The notes below the pieces were generated by a model. The model did no database searches and had not been told where the DNA came from. It saw only the letters and a list, made by a program, of their open reading frames with translations. Shown here one piece after another: positions 20,890 to 30,910 of a DNA stretch of 33,745 nucleotides. Made by a program: the position numbers and the translations under genes. Position 1 is the stretch's first letter. Every line of letters begins with the position of its first letter. The stretch is from Larix sibirica. Lineage: Eukaryota; Streptophyta; Pinopsida; Pinales; Pinaceae. The stretch lies in NCBI GenBank assembly GCA_004151065.3, contig NWUY0304465025.1, positions 1 through 33,745 on the forward strand, read 5' to 3'.

Positions 20890-21557
20890 ATCCCCCATTG
20901 TAGCCTATGTGACCTTGTTGGCCATGCCACCAACAATTGTCCATCACTCCCTCAGTTACGAGACCTATAAATTCTCATGATTTAGAAAAGAAATATTGCA
21001 CACCATAGTAGAAATAACCCTTCTTGAGTCATATAAATCATGTGTTAAGTCCGTGTATACCAATAATCCTTGCACATTATGTTATACATATGGTCATTAC
21101 TCCCATCATTTCCCTAAGTTACCTCAACTTCAGGATGTTCTGTCCATCATCTGTCACCTCAATACTATACCTGAGGAACCTTCTTAACCATCCTTAGATG
21201 ATCTTACCCTTTGAAGTCAAAAGTCTTTTCATGAACAAGAGAAACTGATTGTTTAAATACTACCACCCAAGGAGAACGATTACAATAGTGTCCACTTTTA
21301 TTCAATTTTAGAATCTATTGGCTCTTTATCTCATGGAAACTGGATCCTTTTCATCTGATGTTCACCAGAGCACTCCTTTCATGCCTGATATACCCGTGAC
21401 CTCATCATTGATAGAACCTTCTTCCATCTATTCCATGTCTTCATCCATAGGAGTATCCTATGTGAACCAAACATCTCACTTTTACAATGTTGACATCGGT
21501 TCTAGTGCTTCCATACAGGAAAAGCTTCACCACTCCATGGGGGACTTTTTCCTATAA
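20890..21557 (+). pseudogene. Gag-like region with two zinc knuckles
   Basis: CSLCDLVGHATNNC at 20899-20940 is an exact CX2CX4HX4C zinc knuckle, followed by PSLPQLRDL and a stop at 20968. A second, CTLCYTYGHYSHHF at 21071-21112, has the same layout but the last Cys is Phe; it is followed by PKLPQLQDVL. The two lie 172 bp apart in different frames, and the shared PxLPQLxD tail suggests a duplicated or frameshifted pair. Plant retroelement Gag proteins and related knuckle proteins carry such motifs (family knowledge). A 79-codon frame (21318-21557) follows, rich in serine, without motif. I infer a broken retroelement gag; the family (Ty3 or Ty1) is not decidable here. Confidence 0.5.
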
Positions 21558-21616
21558 AGTGATTCCCTTCATGCTTCAAAATGCTAGTGCCATTTTCTAG
21601 TGAGCCATGCCATACT

Positions 21617-21651
21617 GCCCCGTGAGGTTCTGGCTCATTCGGCTACGGGGT
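21617..21651 (+). repeat. Hairpin CCCCGT/ACGGGG
   Basis: CCCCGT (21618-21623) pairs with ACGGGG (21645-21650), with an extra possible G-U pair outside. The loop is 21 bases. Function unknown. Confidence 0.5.
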
Positions 21652-21777
21652 AGGGCGATTCTATCTATGTGGGGAATCGGCTCTATAACGCTACCGTATA
21701 TATGGAACAACCAGTCGTCTCTATGAACCAGGGGAGTTGGTGGTTGTCATTACAAGGTGGCTATGAGAAAGCCTTAT

Positions 21778-21865
21778 GGCGGCGAATCTACCAAGGATAA
21801 TTGAAAAATGATGCGGCATTGCTAAATGTGCTTGGCGGCGAATGTACCAAGGAGAAATGAAAATT
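21778..21865 (+). repeat. 56-bp tandem duplication
   Basis: GGCGGCGAATCTACCAAGGA (21778) is repeated as GGCGGCGAATGTACCAAGGA (21834); both continue with a GAAAA run. Confidence 0.75.
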
Positions 21866-21899
21866 CGGAAAATAAGCCCATGATTTTTAGTGCCAAAAA

Positions 21900-22345
21900 A
21901 AGGGTACGCTCCGAAGCTGCCTCCGAAAGCTCCGTTTAGAGAATTAGCTCTGGGCGCCGAAAAAATGGAACGAATATTTTCATAAAAATTGAATTGAAAT
22001 CTTACTAAAAAAGGGCTCTAAAATGGGTCTCGCTCTAAAGAGGAGGGCGTATTCTCCGAGAAATGAGATTTTATCATATAGTTGAGATGAATCATTGTGT
22101 TTATCCTGCAAACAAAAGCATCGGAGCCATCTCGGAGCTCTCCCCTTGCGACCTTTCCGAAAACGTCGGAGCGCCTTGAAAGAAATGATCATAAAAAGTA
22201 TCAGAGAGCTATGAGTGCTTCTAGAGCGTTACTGCCTGTTTATATTCTTTCTAGATGAGGCTTGAGTTCTTCTACCCTTTGGAGCTTCTCTCGTAGAGCT
22301 TTTCAGAGTTTATCCCTTATGAGTGCTTATAGAGCGTTACTTAAT
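21900..22345. repeat. CTCCGA-rich stretch and 109-bp duplication
   Basis: Words such as GCTCCGAAGC, CCTCCGAAAGCTCCG, TCTCCGAGAA, TCGGAGCC, CTCGGAGCTC and GTCGGAGCG crowd into 21909-22175 on both strands. ATGAGTGCTTCTAGAGCG (22211) returns as ATGAGTGCTTATAGAGCG (22320). Confidence 0.55.
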
Positions 22346-22453
22346 TTTTATAATTGAAGTGTTATTGTATGTTTTAGGACTACTTCAAGGCAAGTATACA
22401 ACCCCGTTTAAGGAGCCCCGATATACATCCCCGACATGTTGTTTATTGGTCTT

Positions 22454-22486
22454 AAATTGGCCGTTTTATAAGCAAATGGCCAATTT
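22454..22486 (+). repeat. Inverted repeat AAATTGGCC/GGCCAATTT
   Basis: Nine-bp perfect arms at 22454-22462 and 22478-22486 with a 15-base loop; CTTAAATTGTCC just downstream is a direct copy of the left arm. Confidence 0.65.
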
Positions 22487-22659
22487 TTATGCCTTAAATT
22501 GTCCATATCCCTGGGCTGATCTGCCTCAATAATTAGGGAACTTCCCAGGCGAAACAAAAGGTCCGTAGGGAGAGCCTTAGGGAAAACAAGGGCACCTCTC
22601 CGGATTGTAGGCACATATCTTATTAGGGCATAATATCTCACGGAGCCCCGGGCATTCTC

Positions 22660-23065
22660 CTATGTCCTACCCAGCTTCTATGTCTTACCTAGCTTAGACT
22701 CCTACAGTTATTTATTTCAACCCTCTAAAATATACTGGTTGTATAATCTATGGACTGCCCTGCTTTACTATTGTGCTTCTATCTGGAGCTTTGATGTTTG
22801 TTTAGTACTTTATGGACCTGCAATCTGCTTCCTACTGGTGCCAATACTCAAACATATCCCACTGCTTATACTCTTACAGTTATTTACGGCATCCCTTGGT
22901 TCATGCTTCCCCGCAATTGAATAGCATTCTTTCTTTTCACTCCTCCGGTCTCCATCCGTTCCTTACTGGTACCAATACTAAAAAGCTTATGCATAGCCCT
23001 ACTGCTTAGACTCTTATGGTTATCTATCCCCTCCCTTTGGTATTTGCTTCCCCGCCTAGACCCCT
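22660..23065 (+). repeat. About 138-bp imperfect tandem repeat
   Basis: Two long copies begin TTCCTACTGGTGCCAATACT (22828) and TTCCTTACTGGTACCAATAC (22959), share ACTGCTTATACTCTTA-type words, and end CATGCTTCCCCGC / TTTGCTTCCCCGC. A shorter third copy at 22685-22725 keeps TAGCTTAGACTCCTACAG and CAACCCTCTAAA. Two small frames (22739-22924, 22812-23009) are by-products. Confidence 0.72.
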
Positions 23066-23171
23066 CTAAAAGTGCTTTAGATTAATGTGTACCCTTATTG
23101 TTCCATCCATATATTAATGGCTAACTGGCTAACTAATGATTTATGATCTGGTTACTTTACTATTCTATAAT

Positions 23172-23225
23172 CTAACTATCTAACTATCTGACTATCTGAC
23201 TCTCTGGCTATCTGGCTATCTGATG
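23172..23225 (+). repeat. 8-bp microsatellite (CTAACTAT)n
   Basis: Six to seven units in a row drift from CTAACTAT to CTGACTAT to CTGGCTAT. The order of change suggests stepwise copying. Confidence 0.8.
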
Positions 23226-23229
23226 GAGT

Positions 23230-24130
23230 AATAATATAGCTTTCTATTACTAGTTAGTTATGAAGCTGCCTTACCCGTAATGGAGTTATTATGCAATCTG
23301 ATCAAAAGCACTTTCCCCTTTGTCTAATGATGGTAGTACGTTGATTGTATGTTCTCTGTCTTTTAAGCATGTCTGCTGGTTATATTGGCTGGACTATGCG
23401 TCTTTATTGGGTATTAGACTAGTGGGATGAATCCAATGTTATGTCTATAGTGAGCTCTTTGCTTGCTTTATGGAAGGTGTACTGTAAGCTCTTTGGTTGG
23501 TTACTGTTTCCCTTTATAAGGGTGTAACTGCCTTCTTCTTTCTGAGACCGGATATGCTTTTTGAAAGTGTTCCTATTTTTTATTAACTTGGAATAGTTTG
23601 ATATGCAGTTTAGTGTGTCTAAGAAGGCCTTCCTGAAGCTGCCTGGTGGGGTAAAATCTAATGTTGGCCTTGTGAGCTTTGAGATGCATTTAAGGCGTTT
23701 CTGGGCAAGGTGTGATGACTACTTGGGCTAGTGCTATTTCTGGTCGTGTATCTGACTAAGCAGTTGGAGCCACACAAACTGCTACACACACTGATAGACA
23801 CGGGCTATGACATTTGCGGCGGTAGCGGAACCTGGGTAAACGGAATAAACAAGAAAAAGAAAATGTGCTCCTTCGCTCTCCTTAAAAGGTGAGGGTTTCT
23901 AATAGAGAATGCTGCTTTTTTTAGGTTTTTTTGCTGCTTCAAGGCTAACGAAGGCCGGGTTGATGAAACAGCAACGAGTCACTAGAATTCGAATTGATCA
24001 TAAAAAACATGAGGAAAACACAATAATACAAGAAAGTTCTGGAACCATAACAAATAACACCCGCCCTATATTATGAATTTTCACAATCAGAATACAATTT
24101 CATAAAGGAAAAATTCCATCCATTTAGGTC
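23230..24130. other. Unassigned spacer
   Basis: No gene seen. I looked here for a group II intron domain V on the minus strand, downstream of the HNH-like tail, and saw no convincing one. Confidence 0.45.
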
Positions 24131-24133
24131 CGA

Positions 24134-24451
24134 TTAGTCATTATCCTTTAATATATCCAAGTCTTCTAAAACCTTTTTTGCCTCGTCAAATTTATCACTC
24201 ACAGCTAGGTCAGAGAAACGAAGCTGCTTATTCTGCAACATATCATAGTGGTGAGAACATAATGGAATCCTTTTTCTGGACAGAACCTTTCGTACCGCAG
24301 CGAGTCCCCCATAATATCTCCCATTACTCTTCACTAAGAGCTTACCAAAAATTCCAATAAAATTTTTCATCAGGCGCGCTTGAAATACCTTTACTTTAGT
24401 CACGCTAGTCTGCTAATGCCAGTCAGGGAGGTGGATGATTGATGCTTGCCC
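24134..24451 (-). pseudogene. Group II intron protein C-terminal (HNH-like) remnant
   Basis: The minus strand reads KVKVFQARLMKNFIGIFGKL, then GGLAAVRKVLSRKRIPLC, SHHYDMLQNKQLRFSDL and an acidic tail ending KDND. The pattern NRKQIPLCxxHHxxLH in the C-terminal endonuclease part of organellar group II intron maturases fits SRKRIPLCSHHYDMLQ, including the Cys-x-x-His-His zinc ligands. In-frame upstream, beyond a TAG at 24413-24415, SIIHLPDWH may be the remains of the preceding HNH histidines. No reverse transcriptase or maturase X domain lies upstream, so this is only the last 90 or so codons. Seed-plant matR lacks such an intact tail, so the source is more likely another intron protein, as known from bryophyte, lycophyte, fern or algal mitochondria. 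The assignment is by motif and order only. Confidence 0.5.
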
Positions 24452-24459
24452 GTTTAGAG

Positions 24460-24790
24460 AAGTATTACTTACGCTAATAAGACCTAGGGAGGTTATATAA
24501 CTGATAGGACACAGTCCCGCCTCACTGAGAGATGATTTATTGTCAGCGAACCGAAAGCAGTGAACCTTAAGCCTTCAACATAGGACTACCAACCCCAACT
24601 TCTGCCTCAAAAAGGACAACAGAAGCCAGAAGCCTAAACAACACACTTTATATCACCTACCACAACCCATTACATCCATACAAATATACAACTGGTCTTA
24701 CATACGAATTTATACCAATTCCAACATAATAAGTCGGGACTAAAGAACGGGCGCGCCCAGTGATTTATTTCTTTTATTCATTTTCTTTAT
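24460..24790. other. Unassigned spacer
   Basis: Nothing recognised except GCCTTCAACA and GACAACAGAAGCCAGAAGCC words near 24570-24630, also seen at 10.68-10.76 kb. Confidence 0.4.
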
Positions 24791-24806
24791 TTCATTACCT
24801 ACCAGG

Positions 24807-24915
24807 TTTGGCGCAGGCACACCTTTTTTTGCTTGGTACAGAATGAAAAAAACCTTCGAATTTTATGTTTTGCCTTATTCTAAACTCCTTTTTTGCGGGT
24901 CCGATAGGGGGGGAA
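24807..24915 (+). repeat. Dispersed repeat family 3, right-half copy
   Basis: CAGGTTTGGCGCAGGCA, TTGCTTGGTACAGAATGAAA, TTTTATGTTTTGCCTTATT and CTCCTTTTTTGCGGG run parallel to 7126-7220. No match to the left half of the family is seen here. Confidence 0.6.
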
Positions 24916-24919
24916 ATTC

Positions 24920-26160
24920 TCATCGGGGGTACTAAAAGGGATTTTCCATTACTGAAGAATGACATTTCAGAACGTTTCACTATGATGGCGGGATCGGGAG
25001 CTGGAGCTGGAGGAGATGGATGGAGGGATGTTTGGACAAACTGCGACGCTAAATCCATCTTTTTGACCATCCATATGCTTTTTCTATTTTGTCCTTTCCT
25101 AGCTGCACCCCCAGCAATGTTGATTTGGCAGAGAAAGGTATATTAATAATGGTATAATTACATATTGTAAAGTGATAAGATTTGAACTGAAGTGATAAAT
25201 GGTTGGCATGGCTATAATCATTCATAATGGTAGTTGGATCATTGGCACGACGATGTAAATACACTAGTAGCTAGAAGGATGATGGAGTGGGAATCATGGT
25301 TTAATCAAGGTGAATCCATTAAAGTGTGTCGTACTTTTTGTAAAGAGAAGAGGGGAAAAATGGTGTGAGGAGACCCTCGATTGAGGTACTTTTCTAGCTC
25401 TCGATATTCTAATGTGTCATATTCACCTAGTTTAGGCTTGTCGAGAGATGCCAAATGTATTTATTGAGTATATTAAGGTGAAGTAAATGATTCAAGCCTA
25501 GATAGTGTCCATGATAATGTTCATCATTGTTATTTTTATTGAGAGAACATGGTAAAACTAATTGTTGAAATGAGTTAGGCAACGACATGCAATCTAATAC
25601 TACAAATGCATAGAGGTGTTCTATATTATATACGATACGTTGGTTTTATACATCTTTTTGAGGTCATCTTTCCAGTTAAGGAGGATTGTGTCAAAATATA
25701 CTTTCTAGTTGATGACTTTTAGATCAAGAATGCCATGCATCATTGGAAAATATATCATATTTGGAGTTGTAGCTCGCGATGGTTGCCAACTTAGATAGAG
25801 GTAGAAGAGAGGATGGATGTAGGTATATAATCTTCTTCTCTCCTAATGCCGGAATGAGTTACAACACCTTTAGAAAGAGAGAGGGCTATTCCTGGTGTAA
25901 GAGATATGACTCGAGCGAACAAACCAAGAAGATAAGTTTCACCCTTTCCCTGTCCCTGGGGATCGATGAAGAAGGCGGTATGGATCCTTGCCCCTTGCCC
26001 TTGGCGGTAGAGAGAAAAGGTAGATGGCTTCGCTCATATCATTCCTTCCTAATGATTGGTATTAAAATGCATAGGGGATGGATGAAAGAGTGGCTGGACA
26101 ATAAAGAAGTGCCTTTCATTCCCGTATATTGGTGTGTTATATTCATTGGGGAATAAGCTT
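24920..26160. other. Unassigned, partly AT-rich stretch with orphan frames
   Basis: Frames of 93 codons (24865-25146, plus), 91 codons (24795-25070, minus) and 125 codons (25779-26156, plus) are present. None shows a domain I recognise. From 25.25 to 25.78 kb the sequence is smoother and more AT-rich than its flanks, possibly a separate insertion. The 125-codon frame is the second most protein-like orphan, with a charged middle (KRYDSSEQTKKIS) and a W-rich C-terminus, but there is no support beyond being open. Confidence 0.3.
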
Positions 26161-28070
26161 CTCGTTGGTGCCGGAATTTATAGGCTCTATTACTTACGTA
26201 CTTACGCATCAGGGTCTTCCACTCTTCTTAGGAACCAATTATCTACAAAAGTTCTCTAACAACTGCCAATAATAACATATCTTCTATCCAAATCGGCCCG
26301 CACCACGGCCTAACAACCATGGTCATAGAATCGGGTTTCAACATGGAGCCCATTATCTAATCAACTTAGACCCGAGGAGTCCCCTGATAGGGAAGTGGGT
26401 GGAGCTCCAAATAGCTTTTTTATAAAATGGAAAGCATAACAGAAATGGGTTCCGTATCGTATGGTTCAGCGGGCTTCGATGACAAGGGCGAGCATAACAT
26501 AAAAAAGTAACTTAAAGGAGGAGCGCTTCAGTTAAGAAATAAGTCAAAACTGAAAGGAGTAGGAGCGAGATACCACACTTCAAGGATATGGACGACCACA
26601 TTGTGCATCCCCGCACCCCGCCCCTTCCTACTGCTTCCATACTTATTATTGACAACTACCTTGCCTTCTTCGGGAGACAGTCAATAAATAATCCATTACT
26701 TGCCGGGCTTGCCTACCAACTTAGTCCATTATAGACTTGGGTGGGCTTCTTCTACTTACTTACTACTATTTGCATTTAGGGGTCGCCCATAAGAGTAGGT
26801 GGACTTACACACGCCGCAGTCACCATGAAATACGCCTGCCATAAAACCTTCATATATGAAAGCGAGCTTCAGCCTAAAAAGCCCATAAGAAGAGCTCAGA
26901 ATTAGTCCTTATAGTCTATTCAGTCATGCCGCTTCTCTATTATCCCTCTAGTTTAGTCTCTTTATGATTTTATAGTCCATCAGGTGCTGACTCCACAAAC
27001 ATCATAATAATTTGCTGATGCTTCTTACAATAATAATAATATTGTATACAACCACCTACATTTACATCGTATTGAAATAACCATAAATTAAAACCGTCAT
27101 CCTTTATAAATGCTTGCTACCTACATAGCCATCCCATGCACATAAAACAAAAACCTATATATATTAGGTATCCTACCTTGGTGCAATTAAGACCTTTATT
27201 TTCAAGCAGCGTCGAGTCGTACGCGTGATCCCTTACCCACTGGCCTTGATGGCAAAAACACACCAACATGTTAAACCCCTCAATCCAGCAGCCAACCAAG
27301 CTAATACCGTCATATTTCTATCTGAATCCAGCGGCGAATTGGGCTCATACCTTCCTCCATAGAAGGAAGAACATAGGGTATGCCCCGTTACCTCCATAAT
27401 CTCGTATCCAATGGATGACACCTATTATGATATAAAAATGTTACTTACATTGGGGAGCTGGGAAGCCACGGGTAGGCCCCTCTCTTTAAAAACTCGTGAC
27501 ACAAATAGACATGCATTAAGGCGCGAAGCCCACGGTTCTCCCTTCAGAATCCACACCTTTATATAATATAGATCTAGTAATAAATTTATCTCTTTTATTT
27601 GAGGGATTCCACAAGGCTTTTTTATGCACATACAATTGCTTCTGAACTAGCCTTTATACGGATTTCCAAAACCACATTTCGCCTGCCTGCCCCATTTTAA
27701 GCCCTATACCTATCCCAGTCACCAGCTTTGAACCATTCACAAATACATCTTACTGTAATGATGCCATCGTATATATATATAGTTTATTCCAACAGTAGGG
27801 ACATTCGCTTTCTTTATGGTTCTTTATACAGTAAGGGTTAAGTCATTATATCATATAGACATAAATACCAAGTTGGATTAATCGAAGGAGGAATTCACCA
27901 TAACCAGTTCAGAGCAAGGAAGCAGCTTTTACTACTCACAGGTCGGAATCATAGTTGGGGACATTCAAACTACGATGTAACAGCATTACTAGGGGAACCT
28001 AACACCAACCAACACACAGGGGGATTACCCCACACGCACACCGACATCCGAGGCTTACACACACTTCACA
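26160..28070. other. Unassigned spacer
   Basis: No gene, RNA or strong repeat recognised. Short minus-strand frames of 60 to 68 codons (27117-27299, 27233-27421, 27425-27631) overlap or abut without motifs. Confidence 0.45.
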
Positions 28071-28084
28071 GTCGCTTGAATTGC

Positions 28085-28105
28085 TTCTTACCCCAGGGGT
28101 AAGAA
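28085..28105 (+). repeat. Perfect palindrome TTCTTACCCC-A-GGGGTAAGAA
   Basis: Ten-bp arms separated by one base. A related palindrome with a partly different arm lies at 28874-28889. Confidence 0.75.
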
Positions 28106-28109
28106 ACAC

Positions 28110-29090
28110 GCTCACTGATATCGGGCGGGTAGAAACACAGAGCCACACTAACACATACTGGGACAGCCTTCGAATACAAACATCCCAACTAATTCTCTCA
28201 TAATAATACTATCATATATATTTTAATAAATCGTATTCACCAATGCAGCAGCATCGAACACTACCCATAGTAGCGAGATACCTACTATGTAGTGCCTTTT
28301 CGTCGGGCTTGTACCTATAAAATAGGGAGGCTAGATACGTTGCTTGGGGACTTATACTCCATCCAACAACCCGACACTGCTGAACAACGTGTGGGGCACA
28401 CCCCCACATTACTTTATCACCCAACCATTGGCATTAGAGTACACTACTATTACTGCCAGTGGACTTCCACCCATCTTCACGGGTTTTGGGGTAAGGGGAC
28501 AAGCACCTACCTGACGAGCCGAGGCACGCAGACTTGCGATGGAATGGATCCCCTACATGCACGCATACGGGCAATCCCGACTCACACACTGCCGATACAC
28601 GCATCAGACAGCCCAGGGATTGCTTCCTACCATCGATCGGAGGCTAGCCTTCCTACCTGCCGAGGATAGACTTATGCCCAGCCACGCATACATTCCATCA
28701 CAGCTGCAGTAAACAATGCTTACAAGCCATCCGAGGCAATGCAGACACAGAAAAAACACCTAGCACTAGGCAGGGACTGCTCAGAAAGATACGCATCCAC
28801 TGCACTGAGAGATTGACCGCCAATGCACAGAGACAGAGACATGAACTGCTGAGGGACAGAGATTGACATTCCTTACACCCAGGGGTGTAGACCAGATACT
28901 ACCCAGGCAACGCACAGAGGCGCAATCTACTAATGCAGGGCAGGCGTTTATCAAACTATTTATCCAGGTTATACCTTCCTTACCTTTTCCTCCCTACGCG
29001 CGCGAGGGCTGGCCCACTTTTCTATAACGAATAATGTATTTATTCCCCTCAAAGAGCTACGCGTCACTTACCTCTTGAGCTTAACGCCGG
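28110..29090. other. Unassigned spacer
   Basis: A 125-codon frame (28292-28669, plus) is open but without motifs and rich in histidine, serine and threonine from ACAC-type composition. Words such as ACACAGAGCC and GCACAGAG recur from 28.13 to 28.92 kb. Confidence 0.35.
28873..28890 (+). repeat. Palindrome TTACACCC-AG-GGGTGTAG
   Basis: TACACCC (28874-28880) faces GGGTGTA (28883-28889), with a further possible T-G pair. The centre CCCAGGGG is shared with the 28085 palindrome, whose arms differ on both sides. Confidence 0.65.
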
Positions 29091-29099
29091 CCCCATTAT

Positions 29100-29700
29100 A
29101 ATTAAAGGCCTTACCTTATCATCACCGGCACAGTCCCGCCTTTCCGTTTAGTCAGGATCTTACCTTCCTTCCTTAACACCGGGACCTTATTTTTCATAAC
29201 CTTATGAATTCTCGGCCCTTCACTTCATTATATAAGGATCAGGGATCTTAAAGAAAGATAGTGGACCGGCCTTTACGCCTTTCAGGACTCTTTGGTAGAA
29301 CTTACCTTACGCAGGCGCTGGGGACTCCAGGATTTACCCAGGACCTTACCTGAGAAGATAAAATTGGCAAATTGTAATGTCTTACTGTAACTAAGTGTGG
29401 ATAGATAGGCTTTTATTGTGGGAAAGACTATTTTCATGCTTATTATTCGGAGTCAATAAGGAGTGACTAACGACCTTTCAATCAAGGCCTTACTGGCCGA
29501 AGTACCCCGTGAAGAAGCAGAATATCTCCCCAGCCAACCTTTCAAAGCACGAAGTACCGGCAACAGGGGGTTTATGCCAATGAGCTTGAGATTAGGGTTG
29601 TGCGTTAGAAGGTTTTCTTTATATAGATGCCATACTGAACTGAGTATATTCAGAGACGACTTACCCGGGCCTTACTGACTGGGCAGGACCTTACTGAGAT
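29100..29700 (+). repeat. Degenerate GGACCTTACC minisatellite
   Basis: AGGCCTTACCTTA, AGGATCTTACCTTCC, GGGACCTTATT, AGAACTTACCTTACGC, AGGACCTTACCTGAG, AGGCCTTACTGG, GGGCCTTACTG and AGGACCTTACTGAG occur from 29107 to 29697, with variable spacing. The block is interrupted at about 29370-29475. Confidence 0.6.
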
Positions 29701-30190
29701 ATTTCCTCAAACTTAACCCCATTTATCTTATTCTTACTTCGTACTTATTTGGCTTACTTATTTCTTATACTTTGGCTGGCTGGCTTTAGGAGATTTGCTA
29801 TTGGATATTATGGCCTAAGAGCTATTGGATATCCTGACCTAAGAGCGGTAAGGTACGTACTGGGTTATCCTTGGGCGCAACCCAGCACTCGCGTACTTAC
29901 TAATGGATATTTTGATTGATTGATCGGAAGGAAAGAGGGCTCGCCTGAGAAAACCATAGGGAGGGCGAGGAGGGAATTATAGATTGATTCTTATTCTTGA
30001 AGTGGTCCTACAAAGCCCGGGCCCATAACAAATGCGAATACGTCTCAACTAATTGACTCGCTACCGCTCAAACGGCGATCTCCACTATTTTACTCGCTTA
30101 CACTCATATAGCAATCTCGACTAATGGATATTAACGAAATGATAAGTCTACTAATAAGTCACCAAAGAACTTAAGCAATATATCACCTGG
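29700..30190. other. Unassigned spacer with reiterated words
   Basis: CTATTGGATAT and TAATGGATATT recur, as do CCTAAGAGC and ACTCGC words. No reading frame of interest. Confidence 0.4.
29928..29972 (+). repeat. ACCAAAGGGA hairpin repeat, copy C
   Basis: CTCGCC (29940-29945) pairs with GGCGAG (29964-29969); one more T-G pair is possible inside. The loop is longer than in the other copies and reads GAAAACCATAGGGA. Left flank GGAAGGAAAGAGGG, near-identical to copy A. Confidence 0.7.
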
Positions 30191-30205
30191 GTAGTAGTTA
30201 CTTGC

Positions 30206-30296
30206 ATGGGTATGCCTACCTGGGGTATCGTAAGTAAGGGTATGCCTACCTTAGGTGTAGTAGTGGTTGGTAGGTGGTAAGCCTACCTAGGGAATG
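30206..30296 (+). repeat. GGTATGCCTACCT tandem repeat
   Basis: GGGTATGCCTACCTGGGG (30208), GGGTATGCCTACCTTAGG (30239) and GTAAGCCTACCTAGGG (30278) are three imperfect copies separated by GTAGT-rich sequence. Confidence 0.7.
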
Positions 30297-30585
30297 CCCT
30301 GCCTCACCCCATCTGTCTGTTATAATACGGCCAATGCCAACCAATGGGAAAACTGTAGTGCCGCTTATTCCGAAAAGACGACACGATCATTGCTTACAGC
30401 GCACGGTGACCAGAATAGAACTAAGCTCCCCCGACGGACGGATGCATTTTATTGTCCACGCCCCGTCGTCGATGCCCTCAAACTCCCTTCTAAATAAAGT
30501 CTGTGCCTATTTTTCCCTTCCCCTTCTTTCAACAAAATTCTATTGTAATTAAAAACTTTCAACCTCTTAATTATTCCAGCAAGCA
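30297..30585. other. Unassigned spacer
   Basis: Two overlapping plus-strand frames (30274-30552 and 30294-30497) are open. Neither looks like a known protein. Confidence 0.4.
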
Positions 30586-30589
30586 TCCC

Positions 30590-30910
30590 GCCCGGTATCC
30601 AAGCCAAGCCGAGTAGCCAAGTCGATCAGTCCAACCGATCAGCCCAACCGTGCAGTCCAGGCCGGTTAGGAGCATTTCAATGTTCCGTAGCTTTAAGTGA
30701 GGTCGAGGTATAGTTCTCTGTAGGGTAGGGGATCAATTTGAAGGAAGAGGTATAGTTCGAGGGTAGAGGTAGAGGAAGAGTTCCGTGTGTGTCTCCTCTA
30801 GGCAATTACTGTTTCTAGCCAAGGAGAGTATCCCAGTCCGAGTATCCCAGCCAAGTCAAGTGGCCTAGTCGAGTATCCAAGCCCGAGTATCCAAGCCCAG
30901 CCTCGTTTTA
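30590..30910 (+). repeat. CCGAGTATCC / CCAACCGATCAG minisatellite
   Basis: CCAAGCCGAGTAG, CCAAGTCGATCAG, CCAACCGATCAG and CCAACCGTGCAG follow each other at 30600-30660. CCGAGTATCCCAG, TCGAGTATCCAAGCC and CCGAGTATCCAAGCC appear at 30837-30900. An unrelated GAGGTATAGTTC repeat (30704, 30748) lies between. Confidence 0.68.

Noticed and set aside
23230-24130. Group II intron domain V downstream of the HNH-like tail
   Set aside because: I found no stretch with the expected AGC triad and paired stem on the minus strand by eye.
28292-28669. 125-codon frame as a gene
   Set aside because: No motif, biased composition from ACAC-type words, and opposing open frame on the minus strand; likely chance.
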